A stretch of 64,000 bases of DNA, taken from positions 2,170,001-2,234,000 of the forward strand of contig CP051237.1 in the NCBI GenBank assembly GCA_017794825.1, read 5' to 3'. The notes beneath the pieces are model-generated. The model did not search any database and had not been told where the DNA came from. It saw nothing but the letters and a program-made list of their open reading frames with translations. Numbering within the stretch: the first letter of the stretch is position 1; every line of letters starts with the position of its first letter. The DNA is from Pararhizobium sp. GTDB lineage: Bacteria > Pseudomonadota > Alphaproteobacteria > Rhizobiales > Rhizobiaceae. The position numbers and the translations under genes are program-made. This document shows, one piece after another, positions 19,420 through 28,719 of the stretch.

Positions 19420-19851
19420 ATGACAATGTCTCGAATGACGCCGTTTTCAAGCCCGCTGATGCTTGGCTTCGACACGATGGAAAAAACCCTTGAGCGGATC
19501 GCCAAGGGCAGTGACGGCTACCCGCCATACAACATTGAACGGTTGATGGAGGACGGTTCTCCGACCCAGAAACTGCGGATTACCCTGGCCGTTGCGGGAT
19601 TCTCGCGCGACGAACTCGACGTGAGCCTGCAGGAGAACCAGCTTGTCATCCGCGGCCAGCAGGTCGACTCCCAGGAACGCGACTATCTCTACCGGGGCAT
19701 AGCGGCCCGGCAGTTCCAGAGGAGTTTCATGCTTGCCGACGGAATGCAGGTGCTGAGCGCCGAACTGAAAAACGGACTGCTGGCCATCGATCTGGCGAAG
19801 CCGGAACCGGAACGCTACGTAAAGAAAATCGATATCTCCGTCACGGACTGA
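19420..19851 (+). CDS. ibpA: Small heat-shock protein (Hsp20/IbpA family)
   Basis: ATP-independent holdase chaperone of 143 residues. The alpha-crystallin domain runs from about 40 (LRITLAVAGFSRDELDVSLQ) to 130, with the conserved motif ELKNGLLAIDL (A-x-x-x-G-L/V-L type). The N-terminal arm SPLMLGFDTMEKTLERIAKG is typical of the rhizobial class A proteins. Start: the ATG at 19420 is 5 bases after AAGGA; a second ATG at 19426 would be 11 away. The frame is open far upstream through the EamA gene but in a different register. It is probably co-transcribed with the DUF1150 gene and controlled by sigma-32 and an RNA thermometer. Confidence 0.93.
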   Translation: MTMSRMTPFSSPLMLGFDTMEKTLERIAKGSDGYPPYNIERLMEDGSPTQKLRITLAVAGFSRDELDVSLQENQLVIRGQQVDSQERDYLYRGIAARQFQRSFMLADGMQVLSAELKNGLLAIDLAKPEPERYVKKIDISVTD

Positions 19852-19934
19852 TCCGTCCACGGAGCATCGCAAACGGAACCTTTGCGCCGGGCTTTCAGGC
19901 AGGCGTGGATGTAGCCGGACAAGGAGTTAGAGTG

Positions 19935-20192
19935 ATGTTGGAAGAAAAGAATACAATCCGGATCAGCAAGGACGAACTGGCGCATCTTGGCGAAGGCCAG
20001 GTCGGCTATGTGCGCAGGATGACGTCCGACGAGTTGATCGAGCGCTTTCCTGGCGCTGCGGATCTGCAGGCGGGCCTCAATCTCTGGGCCCTGTTCGCCG
20101 CCGATGGAACCCCGATCATGCTGAGCGACGACGCCTCCACGCCCTATGTGACGGCGGCCGAAAACCAGTTGAACACCGTCAGCGTTCACTGA
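19935..20192 (+). CDS. DUF1150 family protein
   Basis: An 85-residue soluble protein beginning MLEEKNTIRISKDELAHLG, with KxVGYVRRM-like and LFAADGTPIMLSD segments that are characteristic of DUF1150, a family I know from alphaproteobacteria, usually next to an hsp20 gene. The ATG at 19935 has AAGGAG eight bases upstream. Function is unknown; its place 83 bp behind hsp20 suggests a heat-stress role. The gene ends 27 bp from the convergent ptsN gene with a strong hairpin between. Confidence 0.85.
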   Translation: MLEEKNTIRISKDELAHLGEGQVGYVRRMTSDELIERFPGAADLQAGLNLWALFAADGTPIMLSDDASTPYVTAAENQLNTVSVH

Positions 20193-20213
20193 GGCCGGCA
20201 AGAGGCGCCGGCC
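20193..20213. terminator. Hairpin between convergent DUF1150 and ptsN genes
   Basis: A perfect 7-bp GC stem (GGCCGGC at 20193-20199, GCCGGCC at 20207-20213) with a 7-base loop fills the gap between the two stop codons. It can serve both strands but lacks a T-run, so its strength as an intrinsic terminator is uncertain. Confidence 0.5.
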
Positions 20214-20219
20214 GCGCTG

Positions 20220-20684
20220 TCAGGCCGCGTGAGATGTCGGACTGTCGGTAAGGAACGTATAAATCGCGGTTGCGGAATCCGTCGCGCGCAATTTTGCGAC
20301 CGTCTCTCCATCGCGCAGCAGACGCGCGATGCGCGACAGCGCCTTCAGATGATCGGCGCCCGCGCCTTCCGGCGCCAGAAGAAGAAAGACGAGATCGACG
20401 GGCTGATCGTCCAGCGCCTCGAACTCCACCGGAGCATTGAGGCGCGCGAACACGCCGATAATCTTGTTGATCGACGTCAGTTTGCCGTGCGGGATGGCGA
20501 CGCCATTGCCGACGCCGGTGGAGCCAAGTCTTTCACGCTGCAAAATCACGTCGAAGATCTCGCGTTCCGACAGACCCGTCACCTCGGCCGCCTTGGCGGC
20601 CAGTTCCTGCAGCAATTGTTTTTTCGAATTCACCTTGAGCGCGGGGATAACAGCTTCCTGTACAATCAAATCCGCAAGCGACAT
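20220..20684 (-). CDS. ptsN: Nitrogen-regulatory PTS EIIA protein (EIIA-Ntr)
   Basis: PtsN is the last phosphoacceptor of the nitrogen phosphotransferase system and regulates potassium, nitrogen and stress functions. The 154-residue protein has the phosphorylated histidine in GVGNGVAIPHGKL and the usual PTS EIIA type 2 domain across nearly its whole length. Start MSLADLIVQEAV at 20684 follows GAGGAA; seven further in-frame codons upstream are probably leader. It lies downstream of hpf with a hairpin in the 65-bp gap, in the conserved rpoN-hpf-ptsN order. Confidence 0.95.
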   Translation of the reverse strand: MSLADLIVQEAVIPALKVNSKKQLLQELAAKAAEVTGLSEREIFDVILQRERLGSTGVGNGVAIPHGKLTSINKIIGVFARLNAPVEFEALDDQPVDLVFLLLAPEGAGADHLKALSRIARLLRDGETVAKLRATDSATAIYTFLTDSPTSHAA

Positions 20685-20715
20685 CTCGTGTTCCTCGAAT
20701 GTCATTCAATCAAAG

Positions 20716-20735
20716 GGGCCCGCCGCCGCGGGCCC
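20716..20735 (-). terminator. GC hairpin between hpf and ptsN
   Basis: A perfect 8-bp stem (GGGCCCGC at 20716-20723, GCGGGCCC at 20728-20735) with a 4-base loop, followed on the minus strand by CTTTGATT. It may partly terminate hpf transcripts or protect the hpf mRNA 3' end, setting the hpf to ptsN ratio. Confidence 0.5.
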
Positions 20736-20749
20736 GGCGCAATTACGCA

Positions 20750-21319
20750 TCAACCGTTGTCGGCGGTGTCAACCCATCCAATATTGCCGTCGGACCTGCG
20801 ATAGACCACGCTGATGCCGTCATTGGCGGCGTTGCGGAAAACCAGCACCGGGCTGTCCGTCATGTCGAGGGCCATCACGGCTCCGGCGACGGTCATGGTC
20901 TTCAGGACCTTTGAGGATTCGGCGACAATGGCGGGCGCATAGTCTTCCGGGACTTCGTTATCGTCGTCAGGCATCGAATCCATGATGCGGTAGGCGATTT
21001 CGAAACCGTTCTGCTGATTGCCGGCGTGATGGTCTTTCAGACGCCTCTTGTAGCGGCGCAGCCGCTTCTCGACACGTTCGGCTGCGGCGTCGAAACTGGC
21101 CTGGGGATCCAGCGCCTGGCCGGTCGCCTGCAGGGACGTTCCCGTATCGAGGTGGATGAGACAATCGGCAGAAAACCGCGATCCCGACTTTTCGATGGTC
21201 ACCTGGCTGGAATAGCCTCCATCGAAATATTTCGATACAGCGTCGCCGATACGATCTTCTATCCGGGTACGGAAGGCGTCACCGACTTCCATATGTTTGC
21301 CCGATACTCGAACTGTCAT
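20750..21319 (-). CDS. hpf: Long-form ribosome hibernation promoting factor
   Basis: Long HPF dimerises 70S ribosomes into 100S particles in resting cells. The 189-residue protein has the N-terminal RaiA/S30AE domain (about 1-100, starting MTVRVSGKHMEVGDAFRTRI) and the C-terminal dimerisation domain (about 130-185, with DSPVLVFRNAANDGISVVYRR). The presence of both domains identifies the long form. It follows rpoN after 211 bp, and was historically described as a sigma-54 modulation protein because of that linkage. Confidence 0.95.
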   Translation of the reverse strand: MTVRVSGKHMEVGDAFRTRIEDRIGDAVSKYFDGGYSSQVTIEKSGSRFSADCLIHLDTGTSLQATGQALDPQASFDAAAERVEKRLRRYKRRLKDHHAGNQQNGFEIAYRIMDSMPDDDNEVPEDYAPAIVAESSKVLKTMTVAGAVMALDMTDSPVLVFRNAANDGISVVYRRSDGNIGWVDTADNG

Positions 21320-21530
21320 TCCTTGTAACCCTTCATTGTTCAGGCGGTGTCAGCTTATAAGAGTCTGCGATGCCATCCAAGACGGTTGGCGATCAATTTC
21401 GATCTTACAGGAATTGGCTGTGCAAAACGTCGACACCCTTACCGGTCGTGCTTAACCCCCGACCGGACGACGCGGCGGATGTATTCCCTGCCGGATCAAA
21501 TGTCAATGGCGCGCGCCGGAACGGCTTTGT

Positions 21531-23069
21531 TCACTGTTCCAGACGGGCGAGCGCGCGCTTTTCGCGACGTCGCTGAACCGACGACGCGATGTTCATGGCC
21601 TCACGGTATTTGGCGACGGTCCTGCGCGCTATGTCGATGCCGTCGCCTTTCAGTATTCTGACGATGACGTCATCGGACAGCACATGGCCGGCGTCCTCGT
21701 TGTCGACCATTCGCCGAATGCGATGACGCACGGCTTCGGAAGAATGACTGTCGCCGCCGCCGGATGCGGCGATTGACGCGGAAAAGAAGAATTTCAGTTC
21801 AAAGATTCCCCTTGGCGTCAGCATGTACTTGTTGGACGTGACCCGGGACACCGTCGATTCATGCATGTCGATCGCGTCGGCGACGGACTTCAGGGTCAAC
21901 GGGCGCAGGGCCGTCACGCCATTCGTCAGAAAATCGGATTGCTGCCGTACGATTTCCGTCGAAACCTTCATGATTGTCCGGGCTCGCTGGTCGAGACTGC
22001 GCGTCAGCCAGTTCGCGTTGCGCATGCATTCGTTGAGAAAGTCCTGTTCCTCCCGCTTCAAGCCGTGCCTCGCCGAAACCGACGCGCAATATTCCTGATC
22101 GACAAGGACCCGGGGCAGCGTGTCCGGATTGAGCTCCACATTCCACAGGCCGTCGCTGCGCGGCCGCACGATGACATCTGGCTGGATGGCCTGAATGACC
22201 GTGGAATCATAGCGATGTCCCGGCTTGGGATCGAGCCTGCGGATCTCGCCCAGCATGTCGATAAGGTCGGCCTCATCGACGCCGCAGAGCCGTCGCAGCG
22301 CAGCGAAGTCCCGCCGCGCGAGCAGCTCCAGATTTGCGATCAAGGCCTGCATGGCGGGATCGAACCGGTTCTTGCGCCTGAGCTGGATGGCCAGGCACTC
22401 TCCGAGATTCCGGGCAAACACGCCGGCCGGATCGAACTCTTGCAGCGAATGAAGCACGATTTCGAGCCGGTCGGCGCCGACATTGAGACGCATCGCCGTT
22501 TCATCAAGGTCGCCGCGCAGGTAACCGGATTCGTCAAGCTGGTCGGCAAGATCGGCGGCGATGGCCCGGTCGATCGGGTCTGCGAACGCGAATACGATCT
22601 GCTCGGCGATGATCTGCCTCAGGCTGTCGGGCGTGACGGCAAAGCCGTCGAGATCCTGGTATCCGTCGCCTGTGAGCGAAGACGAGCCGGGCATCGATTT
22701 CCATTGCGACGCAAGTTCCGGAGCGTCGGGTCGGATCGCGCCGCTGTCTTCGGGAAATACATCCTCGGGCGAGGCGTCGAGCCTTTCCGAGATTGCGATG
22801 CTGTCATTGTCGAGGTTGGCGTCGAACCAGTCTTCTCCGTCGCCGGAATCCGGATCGCGGTCATCCCCTCGATCGTCTTCCGCGGACGAAGCCACCGGCC
22901 CATGCTCGGAAGGCGCGTGCTCCAGAAGCGGGTTCTTCTCGATTTCCTGGTCGACATACTGGACAAGCTCCGCATGGGTAAGCTGGAGCAGCCGGATCGA
23001 CTGCATGAGCTGCGGAGTCATCACCAGCGACTGGTTCTGACGAAGCTGCAAAGTGGCCGAAAGAGCCAT
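21531..23069 (-). CDS. rpoN: RNA polymerase sigma-54 factor
   Basis: RpoN directs RNA polymerase to -24/-12 promoters and drives nitrogen and other activator-dependent genes. The 512-residue protein has the Gln/Leu-rich N-terminal region I (MALSATLQLRQNQSLVMTPQ), an acidic region II at about 55-110, the core-binding domain, and the C-terminal DNA-binding region with the RpoN box ARRTVAKYRE. Length is as in rhizobia. Unlike many relatives it is separated from lptB by 375 bp, a space that contains a sigma-54-like promoter on the other strand. Confidence 0.97.
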   Translation of the reverse strand: MALSATLQLRQNQSLVMTPQLMQSIRLLQLTHAELVQYVDQEIEKNPLLEHAPSEHGPVASSAEDDRGDDRDPDSGDGEDWFDANLDNDSIAISERLDASPEDVFPEDSGAIRPDAPELASQWKSMPGSSSLTGDGYQDLDGFAVTPDSLRQIIAEQIVFAFADPIDRAIAADLADQLDESGYLRGDLDETAMRLNVGADRLEIVLHSLQEFDPAGVFARNLGECLAIQLRRKNRFDPAMQALIANLELLARRDFAALRRLCGVDEADLIDMLGEIRRLDPKPGHRYDSTVIQAIQPDVIVRPRSDGLWNVELNPDTLPRVLVDQEYCASVSARHGLKREEQDFLNECMRNANWLTRSLDQRARTIMKVSTEIVRQQSDFLTNGVTALRPLTLKSVADAIDMHESTVSRVTSNKYMLTPRGIFELKFFFSASIAASGGGDSHSSEAVRHRIRRMVDNEDAGHVLSDDVIVRILKGDGIDIARRTVAKYREAMNIASSVQRRREKRALARLEQ

Positions 23070-23280
23070 GGCTACACCAAATTCCCCCTGCCCGGCCTCC
23101 GGCGCCGGATACTCACGCGCACGCCGCCATTATCGCGCGCTAGACCGATATTCCATCCCGCCACCCTCGAATGCAGGCGTGCGCCAATGCGACGCGCAGA
23201 CTTCCGCCATTTCGTGAAGTTTCTGCTCAATGACCTGCAGGATCACTATTCGTCAAAAATATCGACCCAATTATCAAAAC

Positions 23281-23296
23281 TGGCCCGAAAATTGCT
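23281..23296 (+). promoter_or_regulatory. Sigma-54 (-24/-12) promoter-like element
   Basis: TGGCCCG-AAAA-TTGCT at 23281-23296 differs from the consensus TGGCACG-N4-TTGCW at one position and keeps the essential GG and GC with exactly 10 bases between. It points away from rpoN towards the lptB 3' end, where no protein gene lies on that strand. Confidence 0.6.
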
Positions 23297-23306
23297 TCTT
23301 TTCGCA

Positions 23307-23389
23307 TTCAGAGTCAAGCGGGAAGTGGGTTTCCGGCTGGTGAACCGCCGGCGAGAACCGGGTTGAGCAAACCCGAGAGCCCAGTTTTT
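23307..23389 (+). ncRNA. Candidate small RNA behind the sigma-54-like promoter
   Basis: Starting about 12 bases after the -12 element, the plus strand holds two hairpins (CCGGC...GCCGG at 23333-23351 and CGGGTT-gagca-AACCCG at 23359-23375). CTGG (23337-23340) can pair with CCAG (23381-23384) directly before TTTTT at 23385-23389, which would give an ending like an intrinsic terminator. The length would be about 83 bases. There is no open reading frame on this strand. The call is inference from promoter plus terminator-like end; conservation was not tested. Confidence 0.4.
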
Positions 23390-23444
23390 AATACAAATAA
23401 CCGATATTGACCAGAAAAATATTGCGGCGCACCATCCGCTGAAA

Positions 23445-24266
<822 letters not shown>

Positions 24267-24300
24267 TATCGTAAGCCTCGTCCGTCCGCAGGGACGAAAA

Positions 24301-24981
24301 TCAGTTCGTTGTGCGCCGCCGCTCGCCGCCCTCGGGCCGGCTGCTCTCTCTTGACTTGGGGTCAAGCTGCATCTTCACGCGGCCGTTGCCGCCGCCGCAT
24401 CCGTCGAGTTTCGCCTCGCCGCTTTGCATGAAAACGGTCAGCTTGCAGCCAACAAGAACGTTGTTGCCTTCGGTCAGAACAACCCTTTCGCCGGTCAACT
24501 CCAGCACCTCGGTCTTCATGTTGAAGATGCCCCGGTCGGCTGTGGCCGTCTGCTCGCCCGACTGGATATAGACCGTGTCGGAGACGTCGATGCGTTCAAT
24601 ATTGGAGCCAAGACCCGATGTCGGGCTCGCCGGGGCCTGCCCGCCGCCGTCGGTCGATTGTTGGCCCTGAGCGCCATCGCCGGAACGCTGGCCCTGGGCC
24701 GGTTGTTCCTTTTCGTAGTAAACGGTCATGACGCCAGACTGCAACAGGGTCTCGCCCTGGACGACCTTGACGTTGCCGGTAAACACCGCCGTGCCTTCCT
24801 GATCCTTGACCTGAAGCTGATCGCTCTCGATCTGGATGGGTTTGTCGCCCGAGATCGCAAGACCCTCCATCCGGCTCGAGGTCGCCTGCTGCGCCGCCGC
24901 GGAACCAAGAAATCCGCCAACCAGCGCCGCCGCCAGCATCCCGCTCGCGGCCGTCAGGAAATTGCGTTTCATTGAAGCCAT
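24301..24981 (-). CDS. lptA: LPS transport periplasmic protein LptA
   Basis: LptA forms the periplasmic bridge that carries lipopolysaccharide to the outer membrane. The 226-residue protein has a signal peptide (MKRNFLTAASGMLAAALVGG, cleaved near AAAQQ) and the OstA/LptA beta-jellyroll domain with KPIQIESDQLQVKDQEGTAVFTG-type repeats. A Gly/Gln/Ser-rich insert at about 105-135 interrupts the fold between strands, and the C-terminus is basic and disordered. It lies 20 bp after lptC and 34 bp before lptB. Confidence 0.9.
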   Translation of the reverse strand: MASMKRNFLTAASGMLAAALVGGFLGSAAAQQATSSRMEGLAISGDKPIQIESDQLQVKDQEGTAVFTGNVKVVQGETLLQSGVMTVYYEKEQPAQGQRSGDGAQGQQSTDGGGQAPASPTSGLGSNIERIDVSDTVYIQSGEQTATADRGIFNMKTEVLELTGERVVLTEGNNVLVGCKLTVFMQSGEAKLDGCGGGNGRVKMQLDPKSRESSRPEGGERRRTTN

Positions 24982-25001
24982 GTCCGTTCCCGTTCCACTC
25001 G

Positions 25002-25685
25002 CTAGTCGCCCGACCTGCCGGTCTTCTGCTGTTTCTTTGCCTGCGGCTTGATGGTCATGTCGACGTTGTCTTTGAACGTGATCAGCGAGCCATTCTCCGA
25101 AATGACAAGTTTTTCAGCAGAGATCAATGCCTGATCCGTGTCAATTCGGACACTTCCCTCCGATTTCAACTCGCTCGTTTCGATATTGATGTCGGCCTGA
25201 CGCAGATTGGCCCGCATACCCGACCGCGTGACAACCGTGAATGGCTGATCGAGCGTCAGCATGTTCTCGACACGGTTGTATATGCCGCTCACCGCGTCCA
25301 GCGTCGCGCTGTCGTCTTTTCCGAAGTCGATCTCGGCGGAAATATCCTCAAGCCGGACCACATCCTGCGCCGACAGGTCCTGCACAGCGCGAGAGGCCAC
25401 AACGGAATACATCCTGTCGCCGCCCGCGCGCCCCGTCATATGCGGATTGGCCATCACCAGCTTGCCGCCCGAAATGGAGGCGCCTGCAAAGCCGACATCC
25501 GGCGGCAGCGCCCGCGCCAGCATGGTGACGCCGATAAACATGGCGATCGCCAGCAGAGCGGCGATCGGGAACGCGATCTTCAGGAAAAGAACCAGTCGGG
25601 AATGCTTCCTGGCTTTCGCATAACCTTTCGGAAGGCCGCCTTTCGGTAGCTTTTGCGTGGCCGGGTATGTTGTTACATTTGCCAT
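25002..25685 (-). CDS. lptC: LPS export protein LptC
   Basis: LptC is a membrane-anchored protein that hands lipopolysaccharide from LptBFG to LptA. The 227-residue protein has a basic cytoplasmic start, a single transmembrane helix (about 30-55, LVLFLKIAFPIAALLAIAMF) and a periplasmic beta-jellyroll domain of the LptC/DUF1239 type; VDMTIKPQ lies at the end of the domain. Overall identity among LptC proteins is low, so the call leans on topology and on the lptC-lptA-lptB order. It is the first gene of the unit; the 243 bp before it separate it from the divergent sppA. Confidence 0.88.
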   Translation of the reverse strand: MANVTTYPATQKLPKGGLPKGYAKARKHSRLVLFLKIAFPIAALLAIAMFIGVTMLARALPPDVGFAGASISGGKLVMANPHMTGRAGGDRMYSVVASRAVQDLSAQDVVRLEDISAEIDFGKDDSATLDAVSGIYNRVENMLTLDQPFTVVTRSGMRANLRQADINIETSELKSEGSVRIDTDQALISAEKLVISENGSLITFKDNVDMTIKPQAKKQQKTGRSGD

Positions 25686-25928
25686 GGCTGACGTTTCAGG
25701 ATCTTCCGGGAATGCTGCATTGCGATCCGCCTAACCGCAGCTGCGATTGACGCTTTCTGACAGCAATTAACATATCGTGGCCGCGGCTTACAGAAGCAAA
25801 GTGGCGAATCTGTGCATTTACGCAATGTATTCGCAAGAGACCTGGCAGACCGGCTGTTGCGCGACGCACATTATCGGAGTACCCAATCCGGACGCTACAA
25901 CACGGGTTGAAACGCACGGGACACGGCC

Positions 25929-26897
25929 ATGGATCACAGCAGCATAACGGATCGTCGCCGGCTCAGAAGGAAGCTGACCTTCTGGCGGATCGCGACGCTT
26001 GTCGTGATACTCGCGGTGGTTGTCGGTCTTTTCTTCGGAATCGGCGAAGGCGAGACAATCGGCGGCAAGGCGTCGCCGCATATTGCGCGCGTGTCCATTT
26101 CCGGCGTCATCACCGACAATGAAGAACTGCTGAAGCGCCTCGATGCGATCAGCAAGAACGACAATGTGCAGGCGGTTATTCTGAGGCTCAATTCTCCCGG
26201 CGGGACTTCCTATGGCGGAGAGGTCCTGTACAAGTCCGTGCTCAAGCTCGGCCAGTCCAAGCCCGTGGTCGCCGACGTGCGCACGCTGGCGGCGTCCGCC
26301 GCCTACATGATCGCCTGCGGCACGGATTACATCGTCGCCGGCGACACATCCATCGTCGGATCGATCGGAGTGATCTTCCAGTACGCGCAGGTGTCGGAAC
26401 TGCTGGACAAGATCGGAGTCAAGGTCGAGGAAATCAAATCGGCGCCGCTGAAGGCCGAACCCTCGCCCTTCCACGAGGCAAGCGCCGAAGCCAAGCAGAT
26501 GATCGATTCCATGATCACCGATTCCTACGACTGGTTCGTGACCCTGGTGTCCGAACGGCGCAAGCTTTCGATGTCCGACGCGCGCAAGCTTGCCGACGGC
26601 AGCATCTTCACCGGCAGGCAGGCGGCGGGCAACGGCCTCATCGACGTTGTCGGCGGCGAAGAGGACATCCGAAAGTATCTTGCCGAACAGGATATCGACG
26701 ACACGCTCGCCATCATCGACTGGGAGCCCCGCAAGTCGCGAACGGAGCTGATACTGGGCGATGCGATGGCCAAAATACTCAATGCCTTCGGACAGAACAG
26801 CTTTCCGTTCTCGGAAGAACTCAAGGCGCTCGCCGACCGCAAGTTGTTCCTTGACGGCCTCGTGTCCGTTTGGCACTTTGGCGAGGCAGACAAATAG
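25929..26897 (+). CDS. sppA: Signal peptide peptidase SppA (short form)
   Basis: Membrane serine protease that degrades cleaved signal peptides. The 322-residue protein has one N-terminal transmembrane helix (about 18-38) and a single peptidase S49 domain. The catalytic pair is visible: Ser in [11 protein letters not shown] and Lys in [14 protein letters not shown]. The domain is single, as in the 36-kDa form, not the doubled E. coli form. It is followed 19 bp later by ihfB, a conserved alphaproteobacterial pair. Confidence 0.94.
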   Translation: MDHSSITDRRRLRRKLTFWRIATLVVILAVVVGLFFGIGEGETIGGKASPHIARVSISGVITDNEELLKRLDAISKNDNVQAVILRLNSPGGTSYGGEVLYKSVLKLGQSKPVVADVRTLAASAAYMIACGTDYIVAGDTSIVGSIGVIFQYAQVSELLDKIGVKVEEIKSAPLKAEPSPFHEASAEAKQMIDSMITDSYDWFVTLVSERRKLSMSDARKLADGSIFTGRQAAGNGLIDVVGGEEDIRKYLAEQDIDDTLAIIDWEPRKSRTELILGDAMAKILNAFGQNSFPFSEELKALADRKLFLDGLVSVWHFGEADK

Positions 26898-26916
26898 CAC
26901 GGACGGGGGAAAAGCC

Positions 26917-27207
26917 GTGATCAAATCGGAACTTGTGCAAATAATTGCATCCCAGAACCCGCACCTCTACCACCGGGACGTGGAAAATATCGTCAACGCC
27001 GTGCTCGACGAAATCACCGATGCGCTGGCCGAGGGCAACCGCGTCGAATTGCGCGGCTTCGGCGCGTTTTCGGTCAAGAACAGGCCTTCGCGTTCCGGGC
27101 GCAATCCGCGGACCGGCGAAACCGTGCATGTCGAAGAGAAATGGGTCCCGTTCTTCAAGACGGGCAAGGAATTGCGGGAACGTCTCAATCCGCAGGATGG
27201 CGGCTGA
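26917..27207 (+). CDS. ihfB: Integration host factor subunit beta
   Basis: DNA-bending protein of 96 residues that works with IhfA; it assists sigma-54 promoters among others. The whole chain is a HU/IHF domain with the DNA-intercalating arm [14 protein letters not shown], whose RNPRTG motif holds the proline. Start is a GTG at 26917 preceded by GGGGGA six bases upstream; the frame is open into sppA but that part is out of register with sppA. Length and C-terminus (RLNPQDGG) match rhizobial IhfB. Confidence 0.95.
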   Translation: MIKSELVQIIASQNPHLYHRDVENIVNAVLDEITDALAEGNRVELRGFGAFSVKNRPSRSGRNPRTGETVHVEEKWVPFFKTGKELRERLNPQDGG

Positions 27208-27363
27208 CCTGCTTCGGCGCAACCGGTCGACTTTCCCAGGCGGCGCGATAGTTTGTCCTGCGGACAAATGGACCTATTTGTTCTATACAGGCATGAAACG
27301 GGCGCCGCGGCGGAGCTGACTGCAACTCCGTTCCGGGCCGCAGCAATTTGAGCGAATGACGCG

Positions 27364-27702
27364 ATGACACGCAAGCTTATCAACATTCTCATACTCCTGC
27401 CGGTCGGAATCGTGCTGATTGTGCTTTCGGTCGCCAATCGCAACGAAGCGACGCTGGCGCTCAATCCTTTCCGCCCCAGCGATACGGTGCTGTCGGTATC
27501 GGCGCCGCTGTTCGTGTTCCTGTTCGGAGCGCTCATCCTGGGAATGATCATCGGTTCACTGGCGACCTGGTTCACACAGGGCAAGCACCGCAAGAAGGCC
27601 CGCCGGGAAGCAAAAGAGGCCGTCAAATGGCATACGGAAGCGGACCGGCAGCGCGAACGCGCCGATTCCGTCGCTGGCCATCGGTCGCTGCCGACCGCCT
27701 GA
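27364..27702 (+). CDS. LapA-domain (DUF1049) membrane protein
   Basis: A 112-residue protein with two transmembrane helices (about 6-27 and 43-67) separated by a short loop, followed by a basic, charged cytoplasmic tail rich in Lys, Arg and Glu. This is the lipopolysaccharide assembly protein A / DUF1049 layout. In E. coli the LapA-LapB pair controls LPS synthesis through FtsH and LpxC; no lapB homologue is here. It follows ihfB by 156 bp, a gap that contains a perfect 7-bp inverted repeat (TTTGTCC-tgc-GGACAAA, 27252-27268). Confidence 0.82.
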   Translation: MTRKLINILILLPVGIVLIVLSVANRNEATLALNPFRPSDTVLSVSAPLFVFLFGALILGMIIGSLATWFTQGKHRKKARREAKEAVKWHTEADRQRERADSVAGHRSLPTA

Positions 27703-27747
27703 CGACCTCGCCAGATCTCAACCATTTCACTTGAAGGCGACGGGACC

Positions 27748-28713
27748 ATGCAACTGATCTCCGCCGAGGCGGTCGACAGGATCCTCGACCATCAAAGCCT
27801 TGCAGACGCACTGGCCGACGCCTTCCGGGGCGGCGTCACCGCGCCGGTGCGGCACCACCACACGATCGAACGCGCCAAAGGAACCGACAGCACGCTGCTG
27901 CTGATGCCGGCCTGGAGCGATTTCTCGCAGCCGGTTTCCGGCAACGGTTACATGGGCGTGAAGATCGCGACGGTCAGCCCCGACAACAACGACATCGGCA
28001 AACCGGCGGTCATGGCGGTCTACCTGCTGTCGGACGGAACAACCGGCGAACCGCTTGCGCTGATCGACGGCCAGTCGCTGACCCTGTGGCGCACGGCGAC
28101 CGCGTCTGCGCTGGCCGGGCGGTATCTGGCGCGCAAGGGCGCAAGCCGGATGGCGATGATCGGCGCCGGCAAGCTCTCCGGCCATCTGATCCGCGCGCAT
28201 GCGGCGATGCATCCGCTGGAACACGTCACGATCTGGAACCGCAGCAGGTCCAACGCCGACAAGCTGGCGGAAGAGCTGGCGACCGAATCCTTTTCGGTGG
28301 ACGTAACGGAAGATTGCGAGGCGGCGATCGCAGACGCAGACATCATCAGCGCCGCCACGATATCCGCGACGCCATTGATCGAGGGCGCATGGCTGAAACC
28401 CGGCGCCCATGTCGACCTCGTCGGCGCCTTCAAGCCGGATTTGCGCGAAAGCGACGACGACGCCGTTCGAAGGGCGACCTTGTTCGTCGATACATTCGAC
28501 GGCGCACTGAAGGAAGCAGGCGATCTCGTTCAGCCGATCAGGGCCGGGATCATCAGCCGCGACGACATTGCAGCCGAGCTCGCAACGCTGTGCCGCGGCG
28601 ATCATCCGGGCCGTCGCGACGACATGGAGATCACGCTGTTCAAGTCGACCGGGGCTTCACTGGAAGATTTCGCAGCCGGCTGCCTGGTGTGGGAAAAATT
28701 CCTGGAAGCCTGA
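27748..28713 (+). CDS. Ornithine cyclodeaminase / mu-crystallin family protein
   Basis: NAD(P)-dependent enzyme of 321 residues. The family fold is shown by GYMGVKIATVSPDNN (substrate side), ALIDGQSLTLWRTATASALAG and the Rossmann motif MIGAGKLSGHLIRAH. In many rhizobial genomes such proteins include ornithine cyclodeaminases, ketimine reductases and alanine dehydrogenases, so the exact reaction is open. Ornithine is also the OlsB substrate encoded 5 kb downstream, but no direct link is visible. It ends 6 bp from the convergent coxG gene. Confidence 0.85.
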   Translation: MQLISAEAVDRILDHQSLADALADAFRGGVTAPVRHHHTIERAKGTDSTLLLMPAWSDFSQPVSGNGYMGVKIATVSPDNNDIGKPAVMAVYLLSDGTTGEPLALIDGQSLTLWRTATASALAGRYLARKGASRMAMIGAGKLSGHLIRAHAAMHPLEHVTIWNRSRSNADKLAEELATESFSVDVTEDCEAAIADADIISAATISATPLIEGAWLKPGAHVDLVGAFKPDLRESDDDAVRRATLFVDTFDGALKEAGDLVQPIRAGIISRDDIAAELATLCRGDHPGRRDDMEITLFKSTGASLEDFAAGCLVWEKFLEA

Positions 28714-28719
28714 CCGCGC

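Larger units (their letters stand above)
23070..23444. other. rpoN-lptB intergenic region
   Basis: 375 bp without a protein gene. The part next to rpoN (23070-23250) should hold the rpoN promoter and leader. The middle is AT-rich and contains the sigma-54-like element and small-RNA candidate on the plus strand. The last 50 bp before lptB end with an AT-rich stretch (TATTGACCAGAAAAATATTG). Confidence 0.6.

Noticed and set aside
21420..21466. Sigma-54 promoter or terminator between rpoN and hpf
   Set aside because: The -24 part does not match on the minus strand, and the CCGGTCG/CGACCGG stem lacks a T-run.
27252..27268. Terminator between ihfB and lapA
   Set aside because: The 7-bp inverted repeat is perfect but no T-run follows; noted only in the lapA entry.
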